From NCBI GenBank assembly GCA_963691655.1, contig OY829329.1:51747279-51811278 (forward strand): 64,000 bases of DNA. The letters run 5' to 3'. The translations under genes were made by a program, and so were the position numbers. Source of the DNA: Toxonevra muliebris (taxonomy: Eukaryota; Arthropoda; Insecta; Diptera; Pallopteridae). The stretch's first letter is position 1. Each line of letters begins with the position of its first letter. Positions 33,673-44,840 of this stretch are shown piece after piece. The notes under the pieces are model-generated. The model was not told the DNA's origin. It did not search any database and saw nothing but the letters and a program-made list of their open reading frames with translations.

Positions 33673-35518
33673 AGTACTAAAGTAAGTAAAACCTCACTGG
33701 ACCCTTTTCTATGGAAAACTTAGACAACTGAAAAGCTGTAAAAACGTGGCTCCTTAAAATGAACCAACGTTTGTCAAAATATTTGCTTTTTTATCTTTAA
33801 CTTACAATCCAAAAAATGTAGAAAATAATTGGCGCGAAATCGAGTCTTATTCGCTGACCTTCATTCCTTATTGCAAATATCCATCAAAACCGAACTTTTT
33901 TGTCTTTGAAGGCTTGAACTTTCAAGGATCAACAGTGATCCTGTCGCTTTACGATGGAAACTTTAATTGACTTTTTCAGTACGTTTTGATAATTTGTTTT
34001 TAAAGGAATTGCCTTTAAGTATAAACTATTTGCTTAACCGTAAGGAAAATAGAGGCGACTGAATATATTCGCTGAGAAAATTCTTATTGAGAACCTTAGG
34101 GTCACCGGTAACCCATACTAAAACCTGAATCGCCAAAGAAACTGAACCAAAACCTAAAAATATGAGAAGTCATGTTTGAGTAAATACTTTTTCCTACAAT
34201 ATACTGAAAATTTGGTTAAAATAAAAATTTCTCATAATAATCAAAACATAATCAATTATATTTTAAACGAATATAAATTTATTGGAATTTTTGCAAAAAC
34301 AGAAAAAACCTATTTTGTGTTACCGGTAAGCAATGGCTTCGAAAGGGTTAATGTGATAGATAGACAGGAAAGTAATAAAATTTTCTGATGGACTTGAGAC
34401 ACCACAAAAGCTGATGCCTGAGATTTATTAAGCATATGAAGAAAATCTACAGTATTTCTCCTTAATTTATGAACTTTTATATTTAATAGAAAAAAAGAAA
34501 TGGTAACAATTTCCATAGAAATGGAAAACATAATAAAAACAACAATAATATCTTCTAATAATAATATTAAAAACAAAACCGCAACAAGAAAAAACAAGCA
34601 GCTGTCTTGTACTAAAGTATCAGCAGAACAGAGGCAATGATGTACTCGAACTCTGGCACTAGCAGGCAGCAGAAATCTTATCGCATTTGGATTGAATTCA
34701 ATATTGAAATATGCATATATATACATATATATACATATATGTATATGTACTTGTTTCACACACGTAGTAAGTATACAAAAACAGTTTGCAAAAAAAAAAA
34801 AAAAAAAAAAAAAAAAACAAACTTTTTGTAGAAAAAAATATTGAAAATTAAAAATATTGCAAATCGCGAGAAATCAAAGCATTTACTTTGATGTTGATTA
34901 ATTGCGAATTGTGTTGATTGATTTTTATTGGAAATATTGATAAAAATGAATTAATTAGCGTGAATTTTGTAGTTGTATATAGTTGTAGTTGTTGTTTCAC
35001 TAGAGTGGGAAAATTTACTGAAATTAAACAGATACAAATGCAAATACAAGTTGTACTTTATACTTTACATAGATACAGATATTTTTACCTACAGCAGTAG
35101 CAGCAGCAGCAGCAGCTGGTCTATGTTATTAATTTTTGCTTAAATGGTTAATCGAAAATTGGCAAAAAATTACGACGGAAATGTATTCGCATGCATTCAT
35201 GTCATGTATGTAATTTGCTCAAACTAACTCGTGCATAGAGCACCACCCACTAGCACCACTTCTTAGTCTTAAACTTCTAGAGAACGAGTGTTTCGTTAAC
35301 AAGCAAAACACAAATCATTTCTAAATGAAATTATTGTGCAAAACCATGTGAAATCTTCTTTCAAAAAACTTAATTAAAATATTTAAAATTGGGTGCAATT
35401 ATACACATATTGAATTTCTTCATCAATATGTTGATGATTCATTGGATTGATGTACGCATTCTTTCACCAATATGATCTTTATGTTCCTCAATGCAATGAT
35501 ATTGCGGACACACAGAGT
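33673..35518. other. AT-rich non-coding stretch with microsatellites
   Basis: TATATACA run at 34713-34745, A run at 34789-34817, CAG run at 35095-35117. The 149-codon minus frame at 34310-34759 starts in the TATACA repeat and has no recognisable domain. A TTCATCAATATG/TTTCACCAATATG motif at 35417-35480 recurs at 38552-38590 and 38700-38760. Confidence 0.45.
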
Positions 35519-35641
35519 TCATTTCAGGCAAATTTTAAATTTCGTTGAAATCCGTCTGAAATGCAGAATTTCGCCATACAAAAAGTGTCAAATGAAATTC
35601 TGCATTTCTGACTCATTTCATTGAAATGCATCTGAAATGAA
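35519..35641. mobile_element. Palindromic MITE (about 123 bp)
   Basis: The left half TTCATTTCAG..GTCTGAAATGCAGAATTTC and the right half, complement of TTCATTTCAGATGC..GTCAGAAATGCAGAATTTC, pair over about 55 bp with a short centre at about 35574-35590. No target duplication can be set with confidence. Non-coding; would form a strong hairpin if transcribed. Confidence 0.65.
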
Positions 35642-35699
35642 GAAATCAACAGCAACCCTCAAACGCAAGGTTGCAAAAAAACATTCATTCATTCGGAGC

Positions 35700-36348
35700 A
35701 AATATTCATAAATAAAATATATCAAACTGATTTTTAAATACAATAAATTAAATCGATGATACATTTGAGGGACCCTATAAAATTAAAATTTTAGGAAAAA
35801 TTTTCCGATTTTTTTTTAATCTTAACCTCAAAAAAATGGCCAAAAGTGGCAAAAATTCACAGAATAATCAAGTTAAATTTTTTCAAATAAATATTATTCA
35901 ATTTAATTTTTTTTATCGTGAGGGACATAATTTCATTAACTTATTGACTTCCCACTACTGATGATGTTCCCAACCTCTAACTTTACAAGGATCCGATAAT
36001 TTTTTCTATTTTTATTAATTTTTAAACTTTTCAAACTGATTCAGAACGAAAAACTATGAATGCAGGAGTGCTCAGTATCACCTTCTCTTTTTGAATCCGT
36101 AGTCCAACCTCATGTCGAAGAAAACAAATCGGATTTGATCGTTTAGTGTAACTAAGATTTCAAATTTATTTTTTATATTTGACTTTTTAGATAAAAAACC
36201 GATGAAAGTAAAAAATATCGTTAAATAGATTTTATTTTGACTTTTTTTCCATCCATTGGCAATTAATCTCAAAAATTAGAATAATGTTTCCACATTTCGG
36301 GGGGTGGGGGTCAGAACCCCCAAAACCTCCCCCCTAAATACGGCCTTG
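35700..36348 (+). mobile_element. hAT-type MITE, copy with 5' end missing
   Basis: Matches the 56618-57216 element over its first about 260 bp (shared words TCAAACTGATTTTTAAATAC, CCTATAAAATTAAAATTTTA, TTGACTTCCCACTACTGATG) and at the extreme 3' end (C-tract then TAAATACGGCCTTG). The 5' end with CAGGGCCGTAGCC and the G-tract is missing or replaced, and the middle (about 35975-36290) differs, so it is either a different subfamily member or a recombinant. Non-coding. Confidence 0.65.
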
Positions 36349-36707
36349 GTTTGCACTATTATAATAAAAATCCTTTATGAGACCTCCGATTCGTTCAGAT
36401 TTATGTATTTTTTCCTTTTTTTTCTTTTACTCCTCTTGGGAGCTTAGGGCTTTTACTAAGCATCGTGTGCCTAGTATTAGTTTCGTTAATCATTTTGTTA
36501 TCATCTGAGCAGGTGATTGTCCTACCTCAGGTGATTCTGAGTTGATGGGGGTGCCATCTTTTAACGTTGCTCAGGATCAGCGTTTTTCGCATTACTGTAT
36601 CCCGATTTGTGTGAAGGCTGACATTTAGATGGATTTACTGTTGTTTGGTGAACGTGGGGGATTTGACTATTTCATGCCATCACCCTTAATATGGCACTTT
36701 TTGTATA
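36349..36707. other. Non-coding spacer
   Basis: Nothing recognised between the hAT-type MITE and the nested pair that follows. Confidence 0.4.
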
Positions 36708-37788
36708 TCGCTCATTTACTAAAAGACTGTCATAACCAGGGATGCTAACTCATTTTTTCTTTCTCACCCATAGCCCTCGAAAAATTCCCCGATTTTCGTT
36801 CGAATTCCCCGCATCGATATAATTTCACATTATAACGCGACACGCACATTTTACAAAAACGAAAACTTACCTAAAATTAAGGCGACCCCGAACTTTCTCG
36901 GTCCAACACTTAAACAATTTTTACGGGACTGGTAGATTAATAGAAATGTTCTTTCTGCCTCCGGAATTCTTTTGGCACATGGGAGATTTCACTTCAAAGG
37001 AACCCACTCTCAATTTAATCCTACTTCGAGTTACTAGACGTCCATTTTGATAGATAAACAAGCCTCAGCCCACTTTTGGATATCAAAGCTCTCAAAGGGG
37101 AAGACATGGGCTCTCTTTGACTCAAATAAAAAATGGCAAAAACTTTGTTTTGAGAACAACGGGTTCAAAGTTTTGACTATCGGTTTTTAACATATAAAAT
37201 ATATTTAATCTTTTTTGTGATGGCTGATCGTAATTTGTAAGTTTACAGATTAGTCAGCAAGGATTAAGAGTTATTAATCAGGAGGTGCTGGTTAGTCCAT
37301 AGCTTTCTGAACGGTCGAAAGGGAAAGGGAATAAATCGCAGGGCCCACTTAAGAAAAGATGAACATTTTAAGACCCAAAATATGAAATATTGCGTAAGTT
37401 AAACGTTTTACATTACATAAAATTTGACAAAAAATATTCTACAGACTTTTATGACTAAAAGCTGAACGACTTCAAATTCCCCGCAAAAAACAGCTCATTC
37501 CCTAATTCCCCACACCCAGTAAAATTCCCTGCAAATCGGGAATTCCCCGAAAGTTGGCATCGCTGGTCATAACACAAAAAATGCGATTTTGCAGAAAACG
37601 CGTTTAAAGTTTTCAATTGACTCCCACTTTACAGAAAAAAGAAGAAATCTTATAATTCTCACGCGCAGAGTATACAAGATATTAATATGAAATTTTTACA
37701 CAATATGAAGCGAATAATGAATAATTCTGCATCATTAACTCAAAAATCATGTTTTTTGACTTATGACAGTCTTTTAGTAAATGAGCGA
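36708..37788. mobile_element. TA-flanked MITE (about 244 bp) split by a hAT-type insertion
   Basis: The outer ends TCGCTCATTTACTAAAAGAC.. (36708-36735) and the complement (37761-37788) are a perfect inverted repeat of 28 bp, with TA on both outer sides (36706-36707, 37789-37790), as expected for a Tc1/mariner-mobilised MITE. Removing the nested element (36737-37565) and one copy of its 8-bp duplication leaves about 244 bp. The insertion site is just inside the left TIR. Non-coding. Confidence 0.85.
36737..37565. mobile_element. hAT-type non-autonomous element (829 bp) nested in a MITE
   Basis: Ends CAGGGATGCTAACT and, on the complement, CAGCGATGCCAACT form a short TIR, and GTCATAAC occurs directly outside both ends (36729-36736, 37566-37573): an exact 8-bp target duplication, the signature of hAT transposases. 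Both subterminal regions carry ATTCCCCGA/AAATTCCCCG words. No transposase frame is visible. It is younger than the MITE it splits. Confidence 0.9.
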
Positions 37789-37965
37789 TATGTATTCGCC
37801 ACAATGGACATCACTTCCGCATTTGTGTTCTTTTATACAGTTGACTGGCGATAGGCAGAAGGAATTATTTTTTTTTTTATACGAGATAGCTTTTAGGCTA
37901 TTTGAGCTATTGGTTGTACTTGAAAAATTTTAAATAACATGAAAAGTGATTTTTTTAAGAAAAGC

Positions 37966-38052
37966 ATACGGCCATGCCCTTGCCGGGAATCGAACTCATG
38001 ACCCTTGAGATGATAGTCTAGCACGCTGCCGCTAGATAACCGAGACGACATG
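37966..38052 (-). repeat. tRNA-derived sequence (SINE head or tRNA relic)
   Basis: On the minus strand GTGCTAGACTATCATCTCAA and a B box GAGTTCGATTCCC are followed by pairing CGGCAAGGGC, resembling a tRNA from D-arm to T-arm. The upstream TCTAGCGGCAGCG is a weak A box. The acceptor stem does not close and no CCA-type end is evident, so it is not a working tRNA. It may be a second SINE family, since the downstream part does not match the 61644 SINE. Confidence 0.5.
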
Positions 38053-40387
38053 TAAAGTGTTATCAATATTATCTTCTAATATTCTAGGTTTCTTCATTAT
38101 ATTTTATTAAGAAAATCGTGAGCCAATATCATAAAAATCGTTCATCAGACCAACGTTAGGTTTAAATTGGTGGGCTTTTTGAGCAATATGATATTTGTAC
38201 TCACAAATATATTTTTTTCCTATATTATATTTTAGTATGCATTCGCCTGAGTATGCTGTTGTGGCAACACTCGCTGAAAGCGATAAAAACAGTTTGGCGA
38301 TCACTGATCGGCGGTGATTGCATTCGAACAAGTAAAAAAGTTGAGTTCAAACTCTTCCGTGCCGATCGTTGATACAACCACACGCGCTCTCTACCTTGCA
38401 TAAAAACTTAGAATATAAATAACATAAAATATTAAAGTATAAGATAAAATAGAATTTAAACAAAATGAATTGAATCAAATAAAGAGATAAATAAAATAAA
38501 TTCTAAAGTGTAAATGTTCCTCAAGCCCCCCATTCGTTTCTATTGACGTGTACTTTCATCAATATGATGTTTATATTCACCAATGCGAGTAACACTTTTA
38601 TAATACTTGTGAATACATTAAATATATTGACGAAATTATGCCTCAGTATTGTAAAAATGATTCATCAAACCAGCAATTCAATTTTTTATGGATATAAATT
38701 TTCATCAATATTATATTCACCAATATTATGAGCATATTATATTGGTGAATTTTTCGCAATTGATGAATACTTTCTCTAATATTAAGGTACCCCATGAATT
38801 ATAAGATTGATGAAGAATTTCATGAAAATTTGTTTGTATGTAGTCTGAATCTACTAATTTAAACGCTGCCTGCAATCAAATGGCAAGTGGCTTGCGTAAC
38901 CTTTACTAAATAATAATTTAAAATGGATCATTTTAATTTCAAATTTACTCCTCTTAAATCATCTTTATCTACCTATAATTCAACCAAAGTAAATATATTC
39001 CAGGATCAGCCTGAGCATCTATAGAAAATCACGTAAATCGTTGTATTTTTCAATTGGTTTGGATATACCTACTTAATGCTGTCAATCTATCAATACGGCA
39101 ATTAAACATCATCATTAAAATCAAACAACTTTTAAAAGATAGATACTCGTATGTATATATTTTGATGAAATACTGTATGCTAATATTTGGCATTTGTTTG
39201 TGTTCATTACTTGACGCTCTTGGTAATAAATAATAAACAAATTGTCTGTGAATACTGGATAGTGTGAATACTTTGCTACTTCAAAAGAAAAGTACAACTA
39301 CTACAACAATAACAATAACAACAACAAAAAATGCATAACATGCAAAATCTGTCATTCATTGGCTCATCAATTGCTCACACGCGTCAATTGTTGTTGAACT
39401 GCATGTTGTTTTTGTATTTTTTTTTTTTTTAACGTTTGGTAAACGAAAGCGTTCATTTTCATTGCAACTGTGTGATTGTAGTGTAATTGTGCGGTACAGT
39501 GATACATATTCGAGCACTAAGGCATTAAGGCCCACCAGCGTCGTTTATCTACCTCTAGGCAAGGAGCGTTGAAGTTAAAAGGTACCGCTGTAATTAGTCA
39601 TTGGCAACTTTATACTAGGGTATCTCTCTATTGTTTTAAGCGATCATCCATCACTCATCGATGGAGGGCGGTTACCTTTTCTGATTTTTCGTTGCTGTTT
39701 GATTGGTGTTTTTTTTCCTGATTATCTGCGATTGTATGGGTGTATTTCATATTTTTTTTTTTTAATAGATTTTTGGGTCGTCTTGTTTTGAAGCTACATA
39801 CTGGTCTATCTGCATACTTTTTCTTGTAGGCGGTGCGCCCATTTTTAGCCTATTGAAAAAGTTTTTTATTGCTTGAAGTTATATTATCACTTCATATTAT
39901 TTTTATTTTATTTTTGTTTGTTTGTTTCTATTCTCCTTTATTTAAAGTTCTGGGTAGAAGCAATCCACTTCGTGAAGGTCGAAATACGCAGATAAGTAAC
40001 AGAGTGTAACAAGTTTTTTTTGGACATTACTTAGATTTGACTTCGGATTCTCAAAGAGAAAATATTACTTAACCATACTTCTTTAACAGTTTTCTAAGTT
40101 AACTTATTTTTTTTTTAGCTGAACGGACTTCATAAGAGATAAAAAAAATTAAAAAAATTTTTAAAGTATAAATCAAAATTTTTGAAAAATTGGGATCGTT
40201 CAAATAAATTTTGAAACATACTTAAACCAGTAAAACTCACGCTTTAGCCCATAACACCGAAAATGGCCTTGGAAACTCACAAATTCTGGGTTGAACCCGC
40301 AGAACTGATATCCGTAGATGTGATGTGATTTGAATATTTACCTATATTGAAAAATTGATGAATATTTGATCATATTTGCTATCGAAA
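38053..40387. other. AT-rich non-coding stretch
   Basis: Short repeats of TTCATCAATAT/ATTCACCAAT type at 38552-38590 and 38700-38770; CAA/CAG run at 39297-39330; T runs at 39419-39430 and 39753-39763. No gene recognised. Confidence 0.4.
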
Positions 40388-40800
40388 TTAGTCGGTAAGG
40401 CCCCAGTAACTGGGGCTATTTTTTTGCGGAAAAAATCATTTTATGAAAAAACAAATATGAAAAGAGAACCAAACTACTCGTTGGTGTTTGTTTTGTTATT
40501 TGTGCATGCAGATAATTCGTTAGATAATTCTGAGAGATGCCGTTACTCATGTCTTTTCTCCCTCTCTCTCATTTGTTATTTACTCTTGTTTAAGCAATGA
40601 TTATTAAAACGATGAATGCAAAGCTTTGTTCAATGAGCGAATTTTAGAAAATTTCCGACGCTAATATTTTGGAATTGGCTAAACCGATTTCAAATTTCGA
40701 TTTTGTCTAACATACTCGTCAGGCTCTTTAAATTGATAGATAATATGATAGCGTAGCCCTTCTGGAATAAAATTGTAGCTTATACTAATAAATGTATAGA
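40388..40800 (-). mobile_element. Non-autonomous Helitron, copy B (413 bp)
   Basis: Homologous along its length to 24377-24806. On the minus strand it starts TCTATACATTTATTAGTATA and ends with the GCCCCAGTTACTGGGGC hairpin, 10 nt, then CTAA (40391-40388) followed by T. CTAA against CTAG in copy A fits the CTRR rule. The 5' flanking base is T rather than the expected A. It lacks a few short stretches present in copy A. The frame 40376-40600 inside it is by chance. Confidence 0.85.
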
Positions 40801-41362
40801 AGATTATCGAATTAAAAATTTTTTAAAGGCCTTGCTTGACTATCAAAACAAAGTTCAACCTATGGAAGAAAATAGGGATTACCTGAAACTTTTTGAGAAG
40901 TTGAAATTTATTCTACTTTATACTACTGCTTTAGTATTTGATGACCTATAATAAAATAAAATTAAGAATAATTCTCGTGAACATTTTAATCCATAGGGAG
41001 TTATTATTTTGTGATTCTTTCCATGCATTTTTGTGAAAAGAATAGCAGATGACTTTAAAAGTTTGTGAAGCAGTAGAAAAATTGAATGAGAAGGATTTTT
41101 CAGGGACATTTCAAATATATTTTCTCACCATCTATGAATAATTTTTCAAAGCAACACTAAACCTACTTTATCGCTTGGTGACTCATATTATGAACTAGAT
41201 TTCATAATCAAACTTGTAATGTTCCATATTCTTAAGTCTCTAAGTATGAAGAATCAAAACATTTCTCTCAATATTTAGTGGTTATATAGTCATTTTTATA
41301 AAAAAAGAGCGCAAATAACCCGTTTGGTTTTCAGTGTTCTATGATAAAATTGAGAGAGTAAT
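40801..41362. other. Non-coding stretch
   Basis: AT-rich, nothing recognised. Confidence 0.4.
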
Positions 41363-41755
41363 ACGGAGTAGATCAAAAAAATCTTAACATATTTAAAATT
41401 CAATAATTTTTAAACGGTTGATCTTAGAGTTGATTTTTTTTTAAATTTAATTGATAATATTTTACAAATTACAGAAAAATATAACTTTTATAGTTCTTAC
41501 CACTATTTATGAACTCGTGGACCTTTTTTGGTAAGCCTTCCATTAGAAATTTTATAGTTGTTTCAGACACCTTTTTGGAACAGTTTGCCCATCTCCTTTT
41601 TAAATCTTCGATATTTTGGGACACCTTTTTCGTGCTCTTTAAGTTTATTTTCGCAAGAGCCCAATATCTCTCCACTGGTCTTAGCTCCGAACAATTTGGA
41701 GGATTGGCTTTTCTTGGTACAAAAACTATGTTATTACTTTGGTACCACTCCAGAT
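41363..41755 (-). pseudogene. ITmD37E transposon, 5'-truncated 3' part
   Basis: Matches the last about 390 bp of the 54302-55586 element in the opposite direction: the TIR region (ACGGAGTAGATCAAAAAAAT.., 41363 on), the 3' UTR, and the transposase C-terminus. The minus frame shows LRPVERYWALAKINLKSTKK with the catalytic Glu (VER), then KVSQNIEDLKRRWANCSKKV and a stop near 41510. Homology ends sharply at about 41755, just downstream of the second-Asp motif region. Truncation removes the rest of the enzyme. Confidence 0.85.
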
Positions 41756-41873
41756 CGAAAATTACATGCCCATAAAGTCTAATTTTTCATCAAATTTTAC
41801 AACAAGTCATCGTACACTGAATTTGTCTTTTGTGACCGTTTTCATTAAAAATGACTAAAAAACAAGCATAAAT
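41756..41873. other. Non-coding spacer
   Basis: Between the truncated DD37E copy and the MITE; nothing recognised. Confidence 0.4.
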
Positions 41874-42183
41874 GACAGGCTGAGAGGAAAAGCGGGCTAA
41901 AATTTATATAAGAGCAAAAGTGAAATAATTTAGAGTGTCAGTGCAAGAATGGCATAAGTAATACGGTTTAGAGTCAAAATAAAATGCCTTAAAATTAAGA
42001 GCAAAAATGGTATAACAATTTTTTCAGAGCAAGAACAGCATAGTTTTTTATTCCGTTTTCGCTCTGAACATATTTCGTTTCACTTTTGCTGTGAACATAT
42101 TTCGTTTTGCCTTTGCTCTTAAGTAAAATTATTCCACTTTTTTCTGAACGTAGAAGTTATACCACTTTTCCTCTCAGCCTCTC
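41874..42183 (+). mobile_element. GASAGGCTGAGAGG MITE, copy 2 (310 bp)
   Basis: Same family as 14580-14863 and 59107-59415. GACAGG.. and ..CCTCTC ends are flanked by AAAT on both sides (41870-41873, 42184-42187), a 4-bp target duplication. Full length: keeps the GAACGTAGAAGTTATACCAC stretch near the right end that copy 1 has lost. Confidence 0.92.
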
Positions 42184-42187
42184 AAAT

Positions 42188-42404
42188 AGTGGTCACCTTA
42201 TTCTATTGTAATTGGAACACTAAGTGAGTTTACCCTGATCACTCAAAGATCTGGAAAATAACAAGGTTCTGAAAATGGATTCTGGTAGAATTTGGTAAAA
42301 AAATGATACGGGTCTCGGCGTTTAGTTAATCGTGACTGTAATGATAGAGGTTAGTGTTACTGTCTTCCATACATTGCAGAAAGTCGGAGTTAAAATACAT
42401 CTGA
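42188..42404. other. Non-coding spacer
   Basis: Nothing recognised. Confidence 0.4.
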
Positions 42405-42610
42405 TTTAGGGTACGTTCTGAGTTAGAACATGGTCTGAGTTGGAACGTAAACTCAGTTAAAACTCATTCTGAGTTGGAGCAAGGCCTGAGTTGGAATAAG
42501 GCCCGAGTTGGACCAAAGTTTCAGATGGAACATTTCCTGAGTTGGAATATAGTCTGAGTGGGAACACAGTCTGAATTGGAGCATGCTCTAGGTCGGAATG
42601 AATTGGAAAA
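42405..42610. repeat. Minisatellite, unit about 18-20 bp (GTCTGAGTTGGAACATG)
   Basis: About ten imperfect units, each with CTGAGTTGGAA or CYGAGTTGGA followed by 6-9 variable bases. Unit spacing varies a little, so units have gained and lost bases. No gene across it. Confidence 0.8.
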
Positions 42611-42639
42611 CTAGGCAAACTATTTAATCAAAAATAAAA

Positions 42640-44840
42640 AACGAAGCTCTAGCCAGGGTATCACTCGCCTAGTCCAGGGTTCGAGGATACAGAAATTTAT
42701 TTATTACAGGGACCGGGGCGAACTACCTTCAATTTACGAACACGATACAACACTCATTTGAGGATCTTGCTCTTCTATTTTATTTAATTTCACTTTTTAT
42801 TTTACCTCAAGGCGTGGCCTCGTGGCTCCTCCTAGTGCGTGGCACTAGGGAGCACCTACTTACAATATATCGTATGGTGCGCTACACCTTAAATTCTGCT
42901 GGACGATGGCGTGGCCTGAGTCTCGAATCCCCCCTAGTGCGTGGCACAGAGGAGCGTCGATCTGAATCCGGCAAATGGACCCTTTAGTGAGTAGCACTAA
43001 AAGCTGAAAAAGAACACTTTCACTTCGTTTTAATTTTCTCTTTTGTTTATTTAATTTTTTTTTTGATGTGTAAACATTTTAGCTCACGGTATGGGCAAAA
43101 TTTCAAATGTGTAAAATGTAAGAATAGCGGTAACGTAAAATGTAAGATAACTGTAACGTCCAGTTCCCGTCTCGCTCACACTACTGCGCGGCATGACTTT
43201 GCTACTCTAAACACCAAAGAGAAGAGCGAAGAGAAGAAGAGAGGGAGAAATTAAAATACGAGCGGAGTTGGTTTGTTTATGTTTCGATCAATTTACTCAC
43301 ACATATATGTACATACGAAAACAAAATGTGTGTGTACATTTATTCGTGGCAGAATTACTTGTTGGTGTTAAACGTGAGGAGACCGACTATACCATACAAG
43401 CAGAGAAGTCGACGTAGCAAACACAGACGTTTGATAGGTTTTGCATTCGGTTAGTTAGATTGGATTAAAATTAAATATTTTTTAAAATATAAAAACAATA
43501 CAAAATGATAATAATAAAGAATCTAGGTTTCAATAAATGTACAACAAAAGTGATAATGATAGCAAACCACGGCATTATAAAAATTTTGCTTTGTGCATTA
43601 ACCTTAGAAAAGCAACACTTTTTTATCTATTGAGCGGAAAAAAGATGCAATTACAGCTGCGTATATGCGAACATATCGTCCTCGATGCACCTTTATGGGC
43701 AAATAAAAGAAAAATAATGCAACTACGATTTGGTGCAATTGCAAAATATTTTTGCTATCACAACAACAAATATATGCGATATGGAATAAAAATTTGCATT
43801 TGCAATGATGCAAGACAATTTGCAATTTATAGTGAATTGGGCTATTATATATAAAAGATTATGATATCTAATAAATTTTTAAGTTTATAAAAGAATTGTT
43901 TTAAATTGAATTATTTACCTAGCATATAGATTATACATCAGGCCCCTATATATGGCTATACATATGTGAGCTTATGTATATGGCATTCAGTTGGTTTAAC
44001 TGTTAACACATCAAATACCTTGCGTGCCTTGTACGCATCCATTGTTTTTTTTTTAGAAAAATATTATTTTTATTTTCTTTTATTTAACTTTAATTTATTC
44101 TTTTGTATTTCACTTATATAACACTGTGGGGTGGACGGCGTGGCCTATTCCGATGATGCTCCTGGTGCGTGGCACAGAGGAGCGTCGATGTCCCAAAAAT
44201 GGCTTCCCCAGTCACTTTTTCGTTCCTTTCACTTTTCCGTCACGTGACACCTGAAGATACGTCTGCTTGCTGCTGCTGTCGATCGCCGAAAAAGAAAGAG
44301 TTTTCTTCGTTTGCCGCCATCTGCTTGTGGTTTCGTTGTCTTTTCTTCGTTAAATTCTAAACATGGCGTCCTTCAGCTAGATGAGTGTGTTCACCCCTCG
44401 ACTAGTAGTTTATGCAATTGAAGGGTTGCATTTTCGTTTTAATTTACAATTCTTCTTAGACTTAGCAATTTTGCATTATTTAATAAAATAAAAATATCCC
44501 TTTGTGGGCAAATAATAAAAAACAACTGAAAACTTAAAGAATAACAAATTAACAATTCAAAAAGGAAATAATAAAGTAATATAAAAATAAACAATTCATG
44601 ATAATATAAAAAGAAAATAATACAGTAAAATTAACAATATATGATAATATAAAATAACTCCACTGGTGAGACGCAAACGAGGTGGTGGGCCAACTTGCGT
44701 CCTCACAACTTTCATCGAAAATTTATGTTGTTATGAGGCGCCTAAGGTCCTCCATGAAAACTTTTAAGGAAATATAAAAAGGGTCAGCGGGAAAGAATCC
44801 GGACTCGATTCCGCTACCTCTTCTGGTTTTTTCCCTACTT
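42640..44840. other. Unclassified block with four related hairpins
   Basis: Less AT-rich parts carry a repeated module GGCGTGGCC..CTAGTGCGTGGCAC..GAGGAGCG. Hairpins: 42827-42854 (CCTAGTGC-GTG-GCACTAGG plus an outer GCTC/GAGC), 42934-42957, 42979-43003 (different stem, TTTAGTG/CACTAAA), and 44158-44184 (GCTCCTGGTGC/GCACAGAGGAGC). GAGGAGCGTCGAT follows the second and fourth. The frame at 43537-43854 (105 codons) and that at 44169-44360 have no recognisable domain. I see no long terminal repeats, gag-pol motifs or primer-binding site. Could be a decayed retroelement or a non-coding RNA locus. Confidence 0.4.

Noticed and set aside
34310..34759. 149-codon minus-strand frame
   Set aside because: Starts in a TATACA microsatellite, is low-complexity and has no recognisable domain.
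35405..38770. Repeated TTCATCAATATG/ATTCACCAAT words as an element family
   Set aside because: Short AT-rich matches without consistent ends or spacing; may be chance or remnants.
41509..41782. Plus-strand frames of 74-88 codons (also 55091-55439 on minus)
   Set aside because: They are antisense readings of the DD37E transposase C-terminus.
43537..43854. 105-codon frame in the hairpin block
   Set aside because: No recognised family or supporting splice or promoter signals. Kept only as part of the unclassified block.
42640..44840. LTR retrotransposon
   Set aside because: Looked for direct terminal repeats starting TG and ending CA, a tRNA primer site and gag/pol motifs; none seen.
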